A stretch of 64,000 nt of DNA from RGIG6919 sp045531905. Its GTDB lineage: Bacteria; Bacillota; Clostridia; Lachnospirales; Lachnospiraceae. Positions 24,876 to 34,070 of this stretch are shown piece after piece; positions within the stretch are counted from its first letter, which is position 1; every line of letters starts with the position of its first letter. Both the position numbers and the translations under genes were made by a program. The stretch covers positions 124,001-188,000 of the forward strand of contig JAZSEY010000020.1 in NCBI GenBank assembly GCA_045531905.1, given 5' to 3'. The notes beneath the pieces are model-generated. The model was not told the origin of the DNA and did no database searches. It saw only the letters and a list, made by a program, of their open reading frames with translations.

Positions 24876-27002
24876 CTATAAGTGTAACGTTCTTGATTTG
24901 ATTTCCTTTGTCTTACCGACATTCCAGAAATTCTCTCCAAGGTATCCGCAAGTTCTTCTGGTTACGTTCATCTTGCTGTGATCCTTGTTGCCACACTGTG
25001 GACATACCCATTCGTTGTCATCATTTACAATGATTTCTCCGTCGAAGTCACAGATATGGCAATAATCAGATTTTGTATTAAATTCAGCGTACTGAATATT
25101 ATCGTAAATGAAACGTACAACCTCAGCTAAAGCATCTAAGTTGTTACGCATATTTGGAATCTCAACGTAAGAGATAGCACCGCCAGAAGAAATATTCTGG
25201 AATTGGCTCTCAAACTGGAATTTGCTGAATGCATCAATCTTTTCACGCACATCAACGTGGTAAGAGTTGGTGTAGTAGCCCTTGTCTGTGATATCTTCAA
25301 TACTACCAAAACGCTCTTGGTCGATTCTTGCAAAACGATAGCAAAGTGACTCAGCAGGACTGCCGTATAAACCAAATCCAAGACCGGTCTCAGCCTTCCA
25401 TCTGTCAGTTGCCTCACGCATGTGATTCATAACCTTTAAAGCAAATTCCTGACCTTCAGGAGTTGTGTGGCTTACACCTCTCATCAATTTGGTTACCTCA
25501 TAGACACCGATGTAACCAAGAGAAATGGTAGAGTAGCCATTCATCAATAAATCGTCAATTGGCGCACCCTTTGGTAAACGGGCAATGGCACCATACTGCC
25601 AATGAATTGGGCTGACATCTGATGTGATACCCTGTAAAGCACGATGTCTGCACATTAAAGCTTCAAAGCAAAGCTCTAAACGCTCATCAAATAACTTCCA
25701 GAACTTTTCTTCGTTACCCTTAGCCACAATACCAATCTGTGGAAGGTTCAAGCTGACAACGCCCTGATTGAAACGGCCTTCCCATTTGTAATTGCCGTTC
25801 TCATCCTGCCATGTGCTTAAGAAACTGCGACAACCCATACAACTGAATACGTTGCCTTCGTAGTTTTCACGCATCTTCTTAGCAGAAATGTAATCCGGAT
25901 ATAAACGCTTAGCAGAACACTTTACTGCGAGTTGTGTTAAATAATCATACTTGCCACCCTTTAAGCAGTTATGCTCATCTAATACATAAATCAACTTAGG
26001 GAAAGCAGGTGTTACATAAACACCCTTTTCGTTCTTGATACCCTCTAAACGCTGTCTTAAAATCTCTTCGATAATCATGGCGTTCTCTTCGATATAAGGA
26101 TCGCCTTCCTGTAAATTCAAGAAGAGAGTAACGAATGGAGACTGACCATTTGTAGTCATCAATGTATTAATCTGGTACTGAATGGTCTGTACACCGGAAC
26201 GAAGCTCATCCTGCAAACGCTCCTTTACTAATTTTTCAATTACATCTGCAGGAATTTCTTCGCTGAAGTTTTCCTGGAAACGTTTTAAATATTTGTCGCG
26301 GCTCTTTCTTAAATATTTACCTAAATGTCTGATGTCTACAGATTGTCCGCCATACTGGCTGCTGGCTACAGAAGAAATAATCTGAGTCATGACAGTACAA
26401 GCAACCTGGAAACTCTTTGGACTTTCGATTAATTTACCGTTCATAACAGTGCCATTGTCCAGCATATCGCTAATGTTAATCAAACAGCAGTTGAAAATAG
26501 GCTGTAAGAAGTAGTCGGCATCATGGAAATGTAATATACCGTCTTCGTGAGCCTTTGAAATCTTCTCTGGTAACAGAATTCTCTTTGTAAGGTCTTTTGA
26601 TACCTCACCGGCAATCAAATCACGCTGTGTAGATGCCACTGTAGCGTTCTTATTAGAGTTTTCTTCCATAACATCCTTGTTGCGGTTCTGAATTAAACTC
26701 AAGATGGATTCGTCAGTGGTATTTGCCTTACGAACCAACTCTCTGGAATAACGATAGATAATGTATGTCTTAGCAAGAATGAATTTCTTGTCTGCCATTA
26801 ACTCTTGCTCGATGATATCCTGAATATCCTCCACAAGCATACGAGTACGTCTTCTCGCTTCAATCCCCTCAATAATTTCGTCGATTTTGTCCACTGATAC
26901 TTTTTCTTTGTCTTCAACCTCTGCATTTGCCTTTTGAATCGCAGTTACAATCTTGCTACGGTCATAGGCAACGGTTGAGCCATCTCTTTTGATTACCTTC
27001 AT
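24876..27002 (-). CDS. nrdD: Anaerobic (class III) ribonucleoside-triphosphate reductase
   Basis: ATG 27002 follows GGGAGGG and gives the canonical ATP-cone start MKVIKRDGSTVAYDRSKIV (quoted here as one 19-residue segment). The 708-residue enzyme has the regulatory ATP-cone (about 1-90), the glycyl-radical barrel, a C-terminal zinc site (YCHICDF and VCPQCGN) and the glycyl radical loop RTCGYLGE near the end. It reduces NTPs to dNTPs under anaerobiosis. Predicted NrdR boxes overlap its promoter. With nrdG and dut downstream it forms a compact dNTP-supply operon. Confidence 0.97.
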   Translation of the reverse strand: MKVIKRDGSTVAYDRSKIVTAIQKANAEVEDKEKVSVDKIDEIIEGIEARRRTRMLVEDIQDIIEQELMADKKFILAKTYIIYRYSRELVRKANTTDESILSLIQNRNKDVMEENSNKNATVASTQRDLIAGEVSKDLTKRILLPEKISKAHEDGILHFHDADYFLQPIFNCCLINISDMLDNGTVMNGKLIESPKSFQVACTVMTQIISSVASSQYGGQSVDIRHLGKYLRKSRDKYLKRFQENFSEEIPADVIEKLVKERLQDELRSGVQTIQYQINTLMTTNGQSPFVTLFLNLQEGDPYIEENAMIIEEILRQRLEGIKNEKGVYVTPAFPKLIYVLDEHNCLKGGKYDYLTQLAVKCSAKRLYPDYISAKKMRENYEGNVFSCMGCRSFLSTWQDENGNYKWEGRFNQGVVSLNLPQIGIVAKGNEEKFWKLFDERLELCFEALMCRHRALQGITSDVSPIHWQYGAIARLPKGAPIDDLLMNGYSTISLGYIGVYEVTKLMRGVSHTTPEGQEFALKVMNHMREATDRWKAETGLGFGLYGSPAESLCYRFARIDQERFGSIEDITDKGYYTNSYHVDVREKIDAFSKFQFESQFQNISSGGAISYVEIPNMRNNLDALAEVVRFIYDNIQYAEFNTKSDYCHICDFDGEIIVNDDNEWVCPQCGNKDHSKMNVTRRTCGYLGENFWNVGKTKEIKSRTLHL

Positions 27003-27109
27003 CAAAATACCCTCCCTTTCCAATATTATCTATTCATATCAGTAATATGTTTAAATAGTATGTGTTACGATTGCACGCCAAATACAGGCATTTTACAACC
27101 GTGAAACTT

Positions 27110-27138
27110 ATTATAGCAGAGTTTCTGAAATGTGTCTA
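27110..27138 (-). promoter_or_regulatory. nrdD promoter
   Basis: On the minus strand TAGACA (27138-27133), 17-bp spacer, consensus TATAAT (27115-27110). The -35 hexamer is overlapped by the first NrdR-like box. Confidence 0.75.
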
Positions 27139-27193
27139 CTAAATATTGTGGGTAAAATTTAAAAAATGATTTTTGGGACACAAGATATTGTGG
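27136..27193. promoter_or_regulatory. Predicted NrdR box pair at nrdD
   Basis: Two related 16-mers, CTACTAAATATTGTGG (27136-27151) and ACACAAGATATTGTGG (27178-27193), are separated by 42 bp, four helical turns. NrdR repressors of ribonucleotide reductase genes bind paired boxes of the ACAC-AATAT-TGTGT type on the same helix face. The first box overlaps the nrdD -35, which fits repression. Confidence 0.7.
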
Positions 27194-27280
27194 TTTGATG
27201 TGTGAATTGATAGATAAACAGAGAATTAAATGTTAATTGTCTGAATTTTAACATTTATATTGTAAAGAAGATGGATATAT

Positions 27281-27328
27281 ATACAAAATTTTGTATTTAT
27301 AAAAAAATACAAGCACAAGATATGGTGG
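27281..27328. promoter_or_regulatory. Second NrdR-like box pair, distal
   Basis: ATACAAAATTTTGTAT (27281-27296, a perfect palindrome) and GCACAAGATATGGTGG (27313-27328) lie 32 bp apart, three helical turns. The second is 14/16 identical to the best proximal box. They are about 280 bp upstream of nrdD and 190 bp upstream of the 27513 gene. In the rest of the 510-bp gap (27003-27512) I see only A/T-rich leader and no other feature. Confidence 0.45.
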
Positions 27329-27512
27329 TATGATTGCGTTTTAGAAGGTTATGCAGGTGACATTATATAAGGAAGAAAGTGTTGCGTGATATGCATGAAA
27401 AAAGTGAGAAATTTGTGAAAAATATCGGAAAGACTTTATTTTTCAACGAAGATGTGATATAACCAATTAGGTATGAATGAAAACAATTTAAGATAAGGAA
27501 GGAATTATAAAA

Positions 27513-28718
27513 ATGAAGAAGAAAGTCGCATTATTAGGCGCAGCTTTGCTTGGTATTTCTATGTTGAGTGGCTGCAATTCATATTCAACAAAATTGCCTG
27601 ATTACAGTGAGTACGTAACATTAGGAAACTATTCTAATTTGGAGTACATTCCTATGGATACCACAGTAACTGACGAAGATGTAGACGCTGAGTTAGACTA
27701 CTTTGTTGAGGAATTAGCAACTGAAGAACCAATCACAGATCGTGGTGCTGAGATTGGCGATAATATCAACATCGATTATGTAGGTTCTGTAGACGGCGTA
27801 GAATTTGATGGTGGAAACACTCAGGGCGAGGGTACTGATATTGTACTTGGTGAGAGTGGCTACATTGATAACTTTGACGAACAGTTAGAAGGTATGAAGC
27901 CAGGTGAGACTAAGGATGTTATTGTAACATTCCCAGACCCATATGAGAATAATCCTGATTTAGCAGGAAAAGAAGCAGTGTTTAAGACAACCTTGAATAC
28001 AATTACTGAGACAGTTTATCCTGAATTAACAGATGATTTGGTAGCAGCAAATTCAGAGTGTAAGACTGTAGATGAATTTCGTGCACAGAAGAGAACAGAA
28101 TTAGAAGAGGATGCTAAGGCTTCTGCAGAGGAAGATAAGCTTGCGCAGTTAATTTCTGCAGCTGCTGCAAATGCAACCTTCAACAAATATCCTGAGGATG
28201 AGTTAAAGACGTTAATTGATGACACAATCTCAGATATGAAATCAACTGCAAGTATGTATAATTTAGATTATGCAACTTATATTCTTTACTTCTATGGCGC
28301 TGAGACAGAGGCTGATTTCGAGGCATATCTTGCAGAATCTGCTGAGGTTTATATTCAGGAGAAGATGACTGTATGTGAGATTGCTAAAAAGGAAAAAATA
28401 CAGGTAACTGATAAAGAAATCGAAGAATATGCAAATCAGCTTGTGGCAGAATATGATGAGTTGGAAAAAGTAGAAGATGTATATGAGTATTATACAGAAG
28501 CAGATATAGAATATATGATTCTGACAGAGAGAGTTGGCGAGTTGTTAGCAAAAACAGCAGTAGAGGGTACAACAGAGGCAACAGAAGAGGAAGAAATGCA
28601 ATTCCTTGATGAGAATGGTAATCCAATCGAAGAAGATGCTGAAGAAGATACAGAAGAGGCTGCTGATGACACAACAGAGGCAGATACAGAGGAAGAAGAT
28701 ACAACTGCTGCAGAGTAA
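27513..28718 (+). CDS. Lipid-anchored trigger-factor-like peptidyl-prolyl isomerase
   Basis: This 401-residue protein has a signal peptide and lipobox LSGC. Its body follows trigger factor: an FKBP-type PPIase domain (about 85-170: IGDNINIDYVGSVDGVEFDGG, quoted as DNINIDYVGSVDGVEFDGG; LGESGYIDNFDEQL, GMKPGE, VTFPDPY) and a helical C-terminal chaperone region (about 170-340). The ribosome-binding N-terminal domain is missing, replaced by the lipid anchor, so it should fold secreted proteins outside the membrane. The last 50 residues are very rich in Glu, Asp and Thr. SD AAGGAAGG precedes the start. It is monocistronic, followed by a tRNA gene. Confidence 0.9.
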   Translation: MKKKVALLGAALLGISMLSGCNSYSTKLPDYSEYVTLGNYSNLEYIPMDTTVTDEDVDAELDYFVEELATEEPITDRGAEIGDNINIDYVGSVDGVEFDGGNTQGEGTDIVLGESGYIDNFDEQLEGMKPGETKDVIVTFPDPYENNPDLAGKEAVFKTTLNTITETVYPELTDDLVAANSECKTVDEFRAQKRTELEEDAKASAEEDKLAQLISAAAANATFNKYPEDELKTLIDDTISDMKSTASMYNLDYATYILYFYGAETEADFEAYLAESAEVYIQEKMTVCEIAKKEKIQVTDKEIEEYANQLVAEYDELEKVEDVYEYYTEADIEYMILTERVGELLAKTAVEGTTEATEEEEMQFLDENGNPIEEDAEEDTEEAADDTTEADTEEEDTTAAE

Positions 28719-28740
28719 TGCTGTGTCGACAAAAGCGAGG

Positions 28741-28769
28741 TTGACATCTCTCCGAAAATATTATAAAAT
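28741..28769 (+). promoter_or_regulatory. Promoter for tRNA-Leu
   Basis: Consensus TTGACA (28741-28746), 17-bp spacer, TAAAAT (28764-28769). Confidence 0.8.
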
Positions 28770-28813
28770 CGCAGAGGTGTGAATAACATATAATATCCTG
28801 CTTTGCAGGATAC

Positions 28814-28897
28814 GCAGGAGTGGCGGAATTGGCAGACGCGCAGGCTTCAGGTGCCTGTGGTAGCAATATCGTGTGGGTTCAAGTCCCATCTCCTGCA
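28814..28897 (+). tRNA. tRNA-Leu (CAG anticodon)
   Basis: The acceptor stem GCAGGAG/CTCCTGC closes a class II tRNA with a long variable arm. The anticodon stem-loop is CAGGC-TTCAGGT-GCCTG, so the anticodon is CAG (reads CUG). The T-arm contains GGTTCAAGTCC. The 3' CCA is not encoded. It has its own promoter and terminator. Confidence 0.96.
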
Positions 28898-28906
28898 TTA
28901 AGAAAG

Positions 28907-28940
28907 AAAAGGGTAACTCGTTTGAGTTACCCTTTTCCTT
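28907..28940 (+). terminator. Intrinsic terminator after tRNA-Leu
   Basis: AAAAGGGTAACTC (28907-28919) pairs with GAGTTACCCTTTT (28924-28936); the T-rich tail continues. Confidence 0.85.
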
Positions 28941-28943
28941 TCT

Positions 28944-28987
28944 GGAGCAGAGCGTGCCTTGAACCCAAGGTTCAAGGTCTCCGCTCC
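28944..28987. repeat. Second, unexplained hairpin downstream of tRNA-Leu
   Basis: GGAGC-GAG-CCTTGAACC (28944-28965, with small bulges) pairs with GGTTCAAGG-CTC-GCTCC (28969-28987) across a 3-nt loop. It lacks a strong T tail. It may be a second termination or RNA-stability hairpin between the tRNA terminator and the greA promoter. Confidence 0.6.
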
Positions 28988-29005
28988 GGTCGGAAAAACA
29001 CAAGG

Positions 29006-29034
29006 TTGACGCAAATTTAGATTTACGATATAAT
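29006..29034 (+). promoter_or_regulatory. greA-lysS promoter
   Basis: TTGACG (29006-29011), 17-bp spacer, TATAAT (29029-29034). Confidence 0.85.
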
Positions 29035-29100
29035 AACTTGATAATTTGTGGCTAAATATTTTGTTTCATAAAAATATATATCTAGAAAGGAACATGGAAA

Positions 29101-29580
29101 ATGGCAGAGAAGAAGATTTTAACCTATGCAGGCTTAAAGGAATTAGAGGATGAGCTGCAGGAACTGAAAGTTGTTAGACGTCGTGAGATTGCACAGAAAT
29201 TAAAAGAAGCAAGAGCGCAGGGTGACTTGTCAGAGAACGCTGAGTATGATGCAGCGAAGGATGAGCAGCGTGATATCGAGACTCGTATCGAAGAAATCGA
29301 GAAGATTTTGAAGAATGTAGAAGTTATCGATGAAGACGAAGTAGACTTAGATAAGATTAACGTTGGCTGTCGTGTAGAGTTAAAAGATCTTACTGATAAA
29401 GAGACTGTTTTATATAGCATCGTTGGTTCTACAGAGGCAGACATTCTGAATAACAAGATTTCTAATGAATCACCAATCGGTATTGCCTTAATGGGTAAGA
29501 GTATTGGAGACACAGTTGCAGTAGAAGCTCCAGATGGCATTTACAAGTATAAGATTTTGGATATTAAGAGAGCAAACTAA
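29101..29580 (+). CDS. greA: Transcription elongation factor GreA
   Basis: This 159-residue protein has the GreA coiled-coil N-terminal domain (KELEDELQELKVVRRREIAQ, GDLSENAEYDAAKDEQ with the acidic tip) and the FKBP-like C-terminal domain (SPIGIALMGKSIGDTVAVEAP, given as SPIGIALMGKSIGDTV). It stimulates RNA cleavage in backtracked RNA polymerase. It precedes lysS in a two-gene operon, the common Firmicute order. Confidence 0.97.
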   Translation: MAEKKILTYAGLKELEDELQELKVVRRREIAQKLKEARAQGDLSENAEYDAAKDEQRDIETRIEEIEKILKNVEVIDEDEVDLDKINVGCRVELKDLTDKETVLYSIVGSTEADILNNKISNESPIGIALMGKSIGDTVAVEAPDGIYKYKILDIKRAN

Positions 29581-29665
29581 TGCTCTCTATCCTTATGTTT
29601 AGCACATTTCATAATGTGCTACATGAGACATGCTGAAAGAAGAAAAAAGAGAGGAATGTTTAGAT

Positions 29666-31282
29666 ATGGCAGAGCAGAACGGACAAAACAACCAGAAAAA
29701 TCAGCAGGATCTTAATCAGCTTCTTAAAGTGAGACGTGAGAAGTTACAGACATTGCAGGAGGCAGGAAAAGATCCGTTTGAAATAACAAAATATGATCAG
29801 ACTCATCATACAGACGAAGTGAGAGACTTATATGATGTCCATGAGGCTAAGCTTTTAGCTGGTAGAGTTGCGCCTTCTGTTGAAGGTCTTTCTGAGGAAG
29901 AAGCAAGAGATGTTATTAACACAGATTATAACGAAAGACGCGAGATTATGGACGCACAGCCTATAAGAGTTTCCATAGCCGGTCGTATGATGTTTAAGCG
30001 TGTTATGGGTAAGGCATCATTTTGCAATATTCAGGATATTAAAGGTAAGGTACAGGTGTATGTTGCAAGAGATGTTGTAGGCGAAGATGTATATGCAGAT
30101 TTCAAGAAATCTGACATTGGTGACATTTACGGTATTAAGGGATACATTTTCAGAACAAAAACAGGTGAGATATCTATTCACGCAGAAGAGATGACACTCC
30201 TTACAAAGAGTTTGCAGATTTTACCAGAGAAGTTCCATGGTTTAACAGATACAGATACTCGTTATAGACAGAGATATGTTGACCTTATTATGAATGAGGA
30301 AAGCAAGAGAACATTTATCAATCGTTCAAAGGTAATTGCTGCTATCAGAAAATATCTTGCTGGCGAGAATTTCCTTGAGGTTGAGACACCTATGCTTGTG
30401 TCTAATGCAGGTGGTGCAGCAGCCAGACCTTTTGAGACTCACTTCAATGCCCTTGGCGAGGATTTCAAACTCCGTATTTCTCTTGAATTATACTTAAAGA
30501 GACTTATCGTTGGAGGACTTGAGAGAGTTTATGAGATTGGTCGTGTATTCAGAAATGAGGGTCTTGACACAAGACACAATCCTGAGTTCACTCTTATGGA
30601 GCTTTATCAGGCTTACACAGATTACAATGGTATGATGGACCTTACAGAGAACATGTTCAGATATGTTGCAAATGAGGTTCTTGGAACTACAACGATTACT
30701 TACAATGGAATTGAAATGGATTTAGGAAAGCCTTTCGCTCGAATCACTATGACAGATGCGGTTAAGCAGTATGCAGGTGTTGATTTTGATGCCATTGAGA
30801 CTTTAGAAGAGGCTCGCGCTATCGCTAAGGAAAAACATGTGGAATTTGAGGATAGACACAAGAAGGGTGACATTTTGAATCTCTTCTTTGAGGAGTTTGT
30901 AGAGGAACACCTGATCCAGCCTACATTTGTTATGGACCATCCAATAGAGATTTCTCCACTCACTAAGAAGAAACCGGATGATCCAAGCAAGGTTGAGCGT
31001 TTTGAGCTTTTCATGAATGGTTGGGAGATGTGTAACGCATATTCAGAGCTTAATGACCCAATTGACCAGAGAGAGCGTTTCAAGGCGCAGGAAGAGCAGC
31101 TTGCTCAGGGTGATGAGGAGGCTAACACAACTGATGAGGACTTCCTTAACGCACTTGAAATCGGCATGCCACCAACAGGCGGTATTGGATACGGTATTGA
31201 CAGATTAGTTATGTTGTTAACAGATTCACCTGCGATTAGAGATGTATTGCTGTTCCCGACGATGAAGAGTTTGGATAAGTAA
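29666..31282 (+). CDS. lysS: Lysyl-tRNA synthetase, class II
   Basis: ATG 29666 follows GAGGAA and gives a normal start; the frame extends upstream without family character. The 538-residue enzyme has an OB-fold anticodon-binding domain (about 85-195), motif 2 (VFRNEGLDTRHNPEFT) and motif 3 (GYGIDRLVMLL) of class II synthetases. It charges tRNA-Lys. It ends shortly after motif 3, without a long C-terminal extension. A Gln/Asn-rich N-terminal tail of about 20 residues is unusual but probably unstructured. Confidence 0.97.
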   Translation: MAEQNGQNNQKNQQDLNQLLKVRREKLQTLQEAGKDPFEITKYDQTHHTDEVRDLYDVHEAKLLAGRVAPSVEGLSEEEARDVINTDYNERREIMDAQPIRVSIAGRMMFKRVMGKASFCNIQDIKGKVQVYVARDVVGEDVYADFKKSDIGDIYGIKGYIFRTKTGEISIHAEEMTLLTKSLQILPEKFHGLTDTDTRYRQRYVDLIMNEESKRTFINRSKVIAAIRKYLAGENFLEVETPMLVSNAGGAAARPFETHFNALGEDFKLRISLELYLKRLIVGGLERVYEIGRVFRNEGLDTRHNPEFTLMELYQAYTDYNGMMDLTENMFRYVANEVLGTTTITYNGIEMDLGKPFARITMTDAVKQYAGVDFDAIETLEEARAIAKEKHVEFEDRHKKGDILNLFFEEFVEEHLIQPTFVMDHPIEISPLTKKKPDDPSKVERFELFMNGWEMCNAYSELNDPIDQRERFKAQEEQLAQGDEEANTTDEDFLNALEIGMPPTGGIGYGIDRLVMLLTDSPAIRDVLLFPTMKSLDK

Positions 31283-31350
31283 GTTCAGTGGTTATTGGGC
31301 TTTGCAGACTTTTTGGTTTTTTAGATTATGCAAAGTTTGTAGAAAGTATG

Positions 31351-31388
31351 GACCACTTTCAAGTGAAGACTTGGGAGTGGTCTTTTTG
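31351..31388 (+). terminator. Intrinsic terminator of greA-lysS
   Basis: GACCACT..CAAGT (31351-31364) pairs with ACTTG..AGTGGTC (31369-31382), followed by TTTTTG. Confidence 0.75.
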
Positions 31389-31519
31389 CATTTGTTTCAT
31401 TAAAATAATAAATGTGATATAATTATTAATCAAAATAGATGCTTTTCCCATTGAGGTATCTTTCGTAAATTTGGTGGAGAATTTAAAGTGTCTTATGATG
31501 ATAAAAAATGGTGGTGTGT

Positions 31520-32902
31520 ATGAGATTTCATAAGTGGATTCAATTTTTTCAACATTTGTCGACAACAGCAGTGATTATCATGAGTTTTTTTGTAACGATA
31601 TTACTAGGAGCATTTTTGCTGATGTTGCCAATTTCTTCGGCTACCGGAGAGGTAACTCCGTTTGTTGATGCTTTGTTTACGGCAACGACCAGTGTATGTG
31701 TTACTGGGTTAGTTGTTGTTACTACGGCAAGTCACTGGAGCTTGTTTGGCCATATTGTGATATTGTTGTTAATTCAGATTGGTGGTCTTGGTGTGATTGC
31801 GATTACGACCATTGCAATACTAGCGATGGGACGCCGAGTGACACTGCGCGATAGAATGGTGTTGGGGGATGCCCTGAACATGGATTCTTTGCAGGGTGTG
31901 GTGACATTTTTGAAAAAAGTATGCAAAGGAACGCTATTGGTAGAGACAATAGGAGCTGTGTGTTATCTGTTTGTGTTCATACCGGAGTATGGTATTGTGA
32001 GAGGAATTTGGTATTCCGTGTTTCATTCGGTATCAGCGTTTTGCAATGCGGGAATTGATATATTAGGTGACAATAGTTTAATTCCGTATGTTAATCACTT
32101 GGGCATGAATGTGATAACCATGAGTCTGATTATACTGGGCGGTCTTGGCTTTGTCGTTTGGTGGGATGTACTTGACTATATAAAGACGAAAGCGCGTCGG
32201 TTTGGCAGTAAAGATTCTTCATATTGTGGTCTTAAACTTCATACGAAAATAGTTTTGGTCATGACATTCGTGTTAATCGTTGGTGGGGCGGTATTTTATC
32301 TGATTTTTGAATACCACAACGAAGGGACAATTGGTAACATGGACTTAGGCGAGAAGGTGTTGGCGAGTCTGTTTCAGTCAGTAACAACAAGAACAGCCGG
32401 GTTTGCTGCCATTTCTCAAAAGGAAATGACCTCTCCTTCAGTCATTTTGTCTTGCGTGCTGATGTTTATTGGAGGTTCCTCGGCGGGGACTGCAGGTGGT
32501 GTTAAAACTGGTACGGTTGCGGTGATAATCTTGCTTGTGCTGGCTACTGTCAGAGGGCAGGAGGATATCATTTGCTTTAACAGAAGAATATCGGTTAAGA
32601 CGGCACACAAGTCGGTTGCAGTGGTATTGATTAGTTTTTTAGCCAGTGTGATTGCATTGGCATTGATGTTTCTTATGGAGTCCGGAGCAACCTCGGATAT
32701 TGTGTTTGAAGTGTATAGTGCTCTGGGGACGGCTGGTCTTAGTAGAGATTATACGGTGACAATGGGGCTTGCAGGTAAGCTGATTATAATTGTATGTATG
32801 TTTCTTGGAAGAATCGGTCCTATTTCTATGGTGATTGCATTTACGATGCGAAGTACGCAGTTGCCTATGAGATTGCCGGAGGATTCTGTCACAGTAGGAT
32901 AA
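31520..32902 (+). CDS. Trk/Ktr potassium channel subunit
   Basis: ATG 31520 follows a GGTGGTG ribosome-binding site. This 460-residue membrane protein is the KtrB/TrkH type, with four membrane-pore-membrane repeats; selectivity loops include TATTSVCVTGLVV, FHSVSAFCNAGID, TTRTAGFAAI and SALGTAGLSR. It moves K+ (possibly with Na+). The next gene encodes its NAD/nucleotide-gating partner, so the pair forms a complete uptake system that c-di-AMP (made by DacA at 40486) often inhibits in Firmicutes. Confidence 0.95.
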   Translation: MRFHKWIQFFQHLSTTAVIIMSFFVTILLGAFLLMLPISSATGEVTPFVDALFTATTSVCVTGLVVVTTASHWSLFGHIVILLLIQIGGLGVIAITTIAILAMGRRVTLRDRMVLGDALNMDSLQGVVTFLKKVCKGTLLVETIGAVCYLFVFIPEYGIVRGIWYSVFHSVSAFCNAGIDILGDNSLIPYVNHLGMNVITMSLIILGGLGFVVWWDVLDYIKTKARRFGSKDSSYCGLKLHTKIVLVMTFVLIVGGAVFYLIFEYHNEGTIGNMDLGEKVLASLFQSVTTRTAGFAAISQKEMTSPSVILSCVLMFIGGSSAGTAGGVKTGTVAVIILLVLATVRGQEDIICFNRRISVKTAHKSVAVVLISFLASVIALALMFLMESGATSDIVFEVYSALGTAGLSRDYTVTMGLAGKLIIIVCMFLGRIGPISMVIAFTMRSTQLPMRLPEDSVTVG

Positions 32903-32920
32903 AAAGAAAGGTGTGATATT

Positions 32921-33601
32921 GTGAAAATGGGAAATGATAAGGTGACGCATAAAAATGGGAAAAAGTCGTATGCGGTGTTTGGTCTGGGAGAATTTGGAAC
33001 TAGTGTTGCACTGGAACTGATGGAGGCAGGGGCAGATGTAATGGCGTTGGATATAGATGCAGACAAAATTTCAGATATTGCAGATAAGGTAACATTGGCA
33101 ATGGAATTTGATGCCACAGAGTCAAGAGGCTATGAGAAATTAGGGTTGAGGCATATGGATGCCGTGATTGTTGCTATGACGGGGAGTTTGGATGCCTGTG
33201 TAATGGCGATTTTATTGGCAAAAGATATGGGCGTAAAAGAAATTATAGCGAAGGCTCGCAATAATACACAAGAACAGATATTTCAAAAGATAGGTGCGAC
33301 TAGAATTGAAAAACCAGAGCGTACCGGTGGTATGCGTGTAGCTAGGAATCTGACTACTGGTGTCTTTGCAGATTATATAGAGATTTCACCAGAGGTTCGG
33401 TTGATTAAAATGCCTGTAAAATCGGAATGGGTAGGGCATAAGATTTTTGATTTGCAATTAAGAAATAGGCATGGCATTAATGTAGTGGCCTATGGACCGG
33501 AGGATAATTTAAAGACTAATGTGGGACCTGATACGGTGTTTGATGTAGATGATGTGATTTGGTTGACCGTTGATAAGGGGCATATGAAAAATATTGAGTA
33601 A
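32921..33601 (+). CDS. Potassium uptake regulatory subunit (KtrA/TrkA family)
   Basis: GTG 32921 is preferred from the AGAAAGG site. The 226-residue protein has an RCK_N Rossmann domain (YAVFGLGEFGTSVALELM, ALDIDADK) and an RCK_C domain (about 145-226) that in homologues binds c-di-AMP. It forms the cytoplasmic ring gating the channel encoded 18 bp upstream. Confidence 0.95.
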   Translation: MKMGNDKVTHKNGKKSYAVFGLGEFGTSVALELMEAGADVMALDIDADKISDIADKVTLAMEFDATESRGYEKLGLRHMDAVIVAMTGSLDACVMAILLAKDMGVKEIIAKARNNTQEQIFQKIGATRIEKPERTGGMRVARNLTTGVFADYIEISPEVRLIKMPVKSEWVGHKIFDLQLRNRHGINVVAYGPEDNLKTNVGPDTVFDVDDVIWLTVDKGHMKNIE

Positions 33602-33758
33602 ACATGTGAAGATAGAGGAAAATAATAAATATACAAAGTCCTAGGTGCGTATGAAAAGAGGGAATGTTGCAATAATAAGTGATTTCAAATTGTTGAAGTC
33701 ATCTTATAGGGGAGAGTCTGATTAGTGTTGAGAAGAAAAAAGAGGCGTAAATCCGGAG

Positions 33759-34004
33759 TTGTTCATGGAGTATATTCGTTCTCAAACATCTGGTGAGGGG
33801 AAATACTATTTTTCCGATTTAGGACTTCGTAATGCTCGAATAAATTTCCGACAGTTTGAGCAGACACATTCAATGGAAAATGTGATTTATAATCAGTCGG
33901 CCTATTCGCTTCCTGATGAAGCAAAAAGAAAATATGATGAGAATGGAATTCTGACAGTGAACATTTACGAGTTCTTGCTTAATCCGAGAAGTATTGATAG
34001 TTAA
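33759..34004 (+). pseudogene. Remnant of an AAA/DUF4143-type ATPase
   Basis: The 81-residue frame contains KYYFSDLGLRNARINFRQFE and MENVIYN, typical of the middle of the AAA_14/DUF4143 ATP-binding proteins common in Clostridia, then jumps to QSAYSLPDEAKR and KYDENGILTVNIYEFLLN, which are C-terminal pieces of the same family. From memory of that family, the whole ATPase N-terminus and two internal stretches are missing, with the frame kept. There is no good ribosome-binding site. The 150 bp before it holds no recognisable coding sequence. Confidence 0.7.
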
Positions 34005-34070
34005 TTAGAAGAAAAACTATTAAGGAAATAATTCGAGATCTTTCACAATAATAGGAGGAAATGTCAAACC

